A stretch of 64,000 nucleotides of DNA from NCBI RefSeq assembly GCF_030287405.1, contig NZ_JASVVV010000001.1, forward strand, positions 726,403 through 790,402, given 5' to 3'. The notes under the pieces were generated by a model. It had not been told where the DNA came from, ran no database searches, and saw only the letters and a program-made list of their open reading frames with translations. Both the position numbers and the translations under genes were made by a program. Each line of letters starts with the position of its first letter. The stretch's first letter is position 1. Below are positions 61,706-64,000 of this stretch, piece by piece. Source of the DNA: Halalkalicoccus sp. NIPERK01. GTDB lineage: Archaea; Halobacteriota; Halobacteria; Halobacteriales; Halalkalicoccaceae.

Positions 61706-61996
61706 ATGCCGAGTTCGAACGGACCCCTCAACGGCACACGCAAGAAACTCTCGAACCACCCGCGCGAGCGCGGGACCTCGCCGCCACAGCGCGCGGTCGC
61801 ACGCTACGAGGAGGGCCAGCGCGTCCACCTCAAGATCGACCCGAGCGTCCCCGAGGGACGGTTCCACCCCCGGTTCAACGGTCACACCGGCGTCGTCGCC
61901 GGCAAACAGGGCACCGCGTACAAGGTCGAGATCACCGACGGCGGCAAGCGAAAGACGCTGATCGCCAAACCCGCCCACCTGCGCGCTCAGGAATGA
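61706..61996 (+). CDS. rpl21e: 50S ribosomal protein L21e
   Basis: 96 residues ([20 protein letters not shown]). [20 protein letters not shown] and [20 protein letters not shown] match the archaeal L21e SH3-like barrel. TTTATAA at 61670-61676 gives a promoter 30 bp upstream. Overlaps the next gene by four bases (ATGA). Confidence 0.97.
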   Translation: MPSSNGPLNGTRKKLSNHPRERGTSPPQRAVARYEEGQRVHLKIDPSVPEGRFHPRFNGHTGVVAGKQGTAYKVEITDGGKRKTLIAKPAHLRAQE

Positions 61997-62349
61997 CGAT
62001 CTTCAAGGAGGTGCTCGACGAGGAGTATCTCACCGTCTCGGAGACCAAGGCGCTACTCTCGGACGTGGAGGCCGAGCGCGCCGCCGATCCCGACCGGGAG
62101 ATGCGCTACGAACTCGCGCGTGCGATCGAGCACGTCAACCGGTTTGCGTTCCTCTCGCCCGAGGACGCGAACGCGCTCGTCTCGGACCTGCGGGAGTTCG
62201 AGAAGGTGAACGAGTCGACCGCCTACAAGATCGCGGACCTCCTGCCGCGGGACCGCGACGAGCTGCGCTCGGTGTACGCCCAGGAGCGCTACTCGCTCTC
62301 GGGCGACGAACTCGACGAGATCCTCAACGTCGTCTCGCAGTACGCGTAG
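61993..62349 (+). CDS. rpoF: RNA polymerase subunit Rpb4/RpoF-like
   Basis: 118 residues ([20 protein letters not shown]). All helical with an HRDC-like second half: [20 protein letters not shown] and [17 protein letters not shown]. It is the archaeal Rpb4 homologue that forms the stalk with RpoE. Translation is coupled to rpl21e. Confidence 0.93.
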   Translation: MTIFKEVLDEEYLTVSETKALLSDVEAERAADPDREMRYELARAIEHVNRFAFLSPEDANALVSDLREFEKVNESTAYKIADLLPRDRDELRSVYAQERYSLSGDELDEILNVVSQYA

Positions 62350-62389
62350 TCGGCCGACTCTTTAAGTGAACGCTTCGCGTACGTCCGCC

Positions 62390-62956
62390 ATGAGCGAGAG
62401 CGACGCTACCCCTGCAGAGGACGCGATCGTCCTCGATTACCTCCCCCACGGTCGCGCCGACGACGACCGGCCGGGCTACCAGAAACCCCCGATCGCGTTC
62501 GCCCTCGACAGCGAGCGGTTCTCCCTCTCCGAACTGACGCTCACCGACGACGCCGGGGTCAAGATCGGGGACCGCCTCGATCTCTCTGCCCCGCCCGAGG
62601 GCGTCGAGAGCGTCCGCTCCGTCGACTACGCGGACATCTCGAGCGGTGCGCGCTCGGAACTGGAGTACGTCATCGAGGACCTCGTCGAGGAGGAAGAAGA
62701 CCGGTTCGTCGCCTTCTACAACGACGCCCAGCCGATCACCCTCCGGCTCCACCAGCTCAACCTGCTGCCGGGGATCGGCAAGAAACTCAGGAACTCGATC
62801 CTCGACGAACGCAAGCGAAAGCCCTTCGAGAGCTTCGAAGACCTCGACGACCGGGTGACGGGGCTTCACGACCCGAAGGGCGTCCTCGCCGATCGGATCC
62901 TCGAGGAGTTGCGTGAGGACGAACTCAAATACCGGCTGTTCGCCCGCGAGGAATAA
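62390..62956 (+). CDS. DUF655 family protein
   Basis: 188 residues from the ATG at 62390 (MSESDATPAEDAIVLDYLPH). An OB-like first half and a helix-hairpin-helix second half: LNLLPGIGKKLRNSILDERK, followed by FESFEDLDDRVTGLHDPKGV. Always near rpl21e, rpoF and rsmA in archaea; proposed RNA-binding function. TTTAAG at 62361-62366 precedes it. Confidence 0.9.
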   Translation: MSESDATPAEDAIVLDYLPHGRADDDRPGYQKPPIAFALDSERFSLSELTLTDDAGVKIGDRLDLSAPPEGVESVRSVDYADISSGARSELEYVIEDLVEEEEDRFVAFYNDAQPITLRLHQLNLLPGIGKKLRNSILDERKRKPFESFEDLDDRVTGLHDPKGVLADRILEELREDELKYRLFAREE

Positions 62957-63007
62957 CGAGGACGAGAAACGAGAGGTTTAGGGCGAGCGGTCGTCTATGC
63001 CCGTGAA

Positions 63008-63841
63008 ATGAGAGACCCGGACGGACTGCTCGCTCGCGCCGGGGTTCGCGGCGACCCGAACGCCGACCAGCACTTCCTCGTCGACGACCGCGTGCTCGAT
63101 CGGCTCCCGGAGTACGCCACCGGGATCGGCGCGGATCTCACCCACGTCCTCGAGATCGGTGCCGGTACCGGCGCGCTGACCGACAGGCTCTGTCGCGTCG
63201 CCGATCACGTCACCGCGATCGAGCGCGACCGGGACCTCGTCTCGTTTCTCCGCCGCGAGTTCGTAACCGAGATCGAGGAGGGGCGTCTCACCGTGATCGA
63301 GGGCGACGCCCTCGACGTGTCGCTCCCGGAGTTCACGGCCTGCGTCTCGAACCTCCCGTACGGCGTTTCCAGCCGGATCGCGTTTCGCCTGTTCCCCGAA
63401 AAGCGACCGCTCGTGTTGATGTTCCAGCGGGAGTTCGCGGAACGGATGGTGGCAGAACCGGACACGCCCGAGTACGGCCGGCTGTCGGTCTCGGCCCAGC
63501 ACTACGCCGACCCCGAGATCGTCGAGACCGTCCCGAAGGAGGCGTTCTCACCCCCGCCGGCGGTCGAGAGCGCGGTCGTCCGGGCTCGCCCCAGAGACCC
63601 CGAGTACACCGTCTCGGACGAGGCGTTCTTCCTGCGGTTCGTCAAGGCGCTGTTCACCCAGCGGCGCAAAACCCTCCGGAACGCGATCCGCAACACGGGC
63701 CATATCTCCGGGCTCGAGGAACCGGAGGCGGTCGTCGAGGCCGCGGACGAGGGGTTGATGGGACGGCGTGCCGGAACCCTCGCGCCCGCCGAGTTCGCCG
63801 CGCTGTGTGAGTTGGCGCTCGAACGGGGCGATCCCGAGTGA
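63008..63841 (+). CDS. rsmA: 16S rRNA dimethyladenosine transferase
   Basis: 277 residues. SAM motif VLEIGAGTGALTDRLCRVAD, second VTAIERDRDL, motif IV VSNLPYGVSSRIAFRLF, then LMFQREFAERMVAEPDTPEY and SAFSP-type FSPPPAVESAVV. It dimethylates two adenines in the 3'-terminal 16S rRNA helix. TTTAGG at 62977 is a promoter. Stop overlaps the following GTG start. Confidence 0.95.
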   Translation: MRDPDGLLARAGVRGDPNADQHFLVDDRVLDRLPEYATGIGADLTHVLEIGAGTGALTDRLCRVADHVTAIERDRDLVSFLRREFVTEIEEGRLTVIEGDALDVSLPEFTACVSNLPYGVSSRIAFRLFPEKRPLVLMFQREFAERMVAEPDTPEYGRLSVSAQHYADPEIVETVPKEAFSPPPAVESAVVRARPRDPEYTVSDEAFFLRFVKALFTQRRKTLRNAIRNTGHISGLEEPEAVVEAADEGLMGRRAGTLAPAEFAALCELALERGDPE

Positions 63842-64000
63842 GCGGGGTCCTCGCCGGGTTGGACGTTCTGGCCGAGCGCTACCCGACGGTTCCGACGCGA
63901 ATCGCGATCACGCTTCTGGCGGTCGCGGTCGTCTCGCTGGTGAGTTGGAGCGTCGCCCGCCTTCGTCGGCTACCCGACGACGAGGTGCAGTCCACCGTCG
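63838..64000 (+). CDS. Membrane protein, N-terminal part (window edge)
   Basis: GTG start at 63838 overlapping the rsmA stop; 54 residues in view (SGVLAGLDVLAERYPTVPTR after the initiator), with a first hydrophobic helix IAITLLAVAVVSLVSWSV followed by Arg-rich residues. Frame open to the window end. Possibly a mechanosensitive channel (often next to rsmA in haloarchaea), but too short to confirm. Confidence 0.6.
   Translation, partial: MSGVLAGLDVLAERYPTVPTRIAITLLAVAVVSLVSWSVARLRRLPDDEVQSTV

Noticed and set aside
1-64000. CRISPR arrays, intact insertion sequences and rRNA operons
   Set aside because: No regularly spaced direct repeats, no transposase-like frame with terminal inverted repeats and no rRNA segments were seen.

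Overview
The window is a 64 kb piece of a haloarchaeal (class Halobacteria) chromosome. The proteins are strongly acidic and GC-rich in the third codon position. Many genes start at or just after a position about 25-30 bp below a TATA-like TTTAWW box, which suggests leaderless mRNAs. Archaeal markers include Orc1/Cdc6, FEN1, GatCA, Dph5, eEF1B, L21e, Rpb4, ribosomal P-stalk proteins, a full archaeal menaquinone set, and typical haloarchaeal orphans (UPF0058, VNG_1110C, HVO_2753, DUF6517, amphi-Trp, bat-type HTH). I see no CRISPR array, no intact insertion sequence and no prophage. Most of the window is ordinary core genome.

Layout. 0-9 kb: a cut-off MFS transporter, an ornithine cyclodeaminase-like enzyme, small membrane proteins, GNAT and Nudix enzymes, an asparagine-synthase-like ATPase overlapping a PHP phosphoesterase, BolA and FEN1. 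7-14 kb: a cell-surface protein next to an RND/MMPL exporter, gatC-gatA, an NTF2-like protein, a winged-helix regulator and a class V aminotransferase. 14-23 kb: menaquinone genes in two minus-strand blocks, menA-menC-menE and menF-menD-menB, with small enzymes between them. 23-25 kb: an orc1/cdc6 gene surrounded by five copies of a 20-bp origin recognition box, with an AT-rich core: a probable replication origin. 25-39 kb: a sulfite-oxidase-like molybdoenzyme, small regulators, a large protein of unknown function, purA, then formate dehydrogenase, AGE epimerase, yqeC and mobA (molybdenum theme), Trm112, and a cbiX-DR2241 pair (siroheme/cobalamin). 39-54 kb: a REC-PAS protein, cysS, two tandem lipoproteins, an MFS carrier, a bat-type regulator, tRNA-Thr(CGT), trm5, dph5, a VanZ-like protein, uppP, a double-VOC protein, PAP2, NhaC and a DRG GTPase. 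54-64 kb: translation and transcription genes (rpl11; rpl1-rpl10-rpl12; a zinc-finger protein with eEF1B; rpl21e-rpoF-DUF655-rsmA), a frame-broken TctA-like permease, and a methionine/cysteine PLP enzyme.

The most notable non-gene signals are: (1) the putative origin and its box array, including a tandem pair in front of the menF-menD-menB block; (2) two 41-nt cassettes after the eEF1B gene with near-identical flanks but different, self-complementary 18-nt centres, followed by two long perfect hairpins; (3) a hairpin in the rpl1 leader that could be the L1 autoregulatory site; (4) the frameshift in the TctA-like permease. Two stretches (42.6-43.4 kb and 45.6-46.2 kb) hold no gene I can support. 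All assignments come from reading the sequence; no database search was run.
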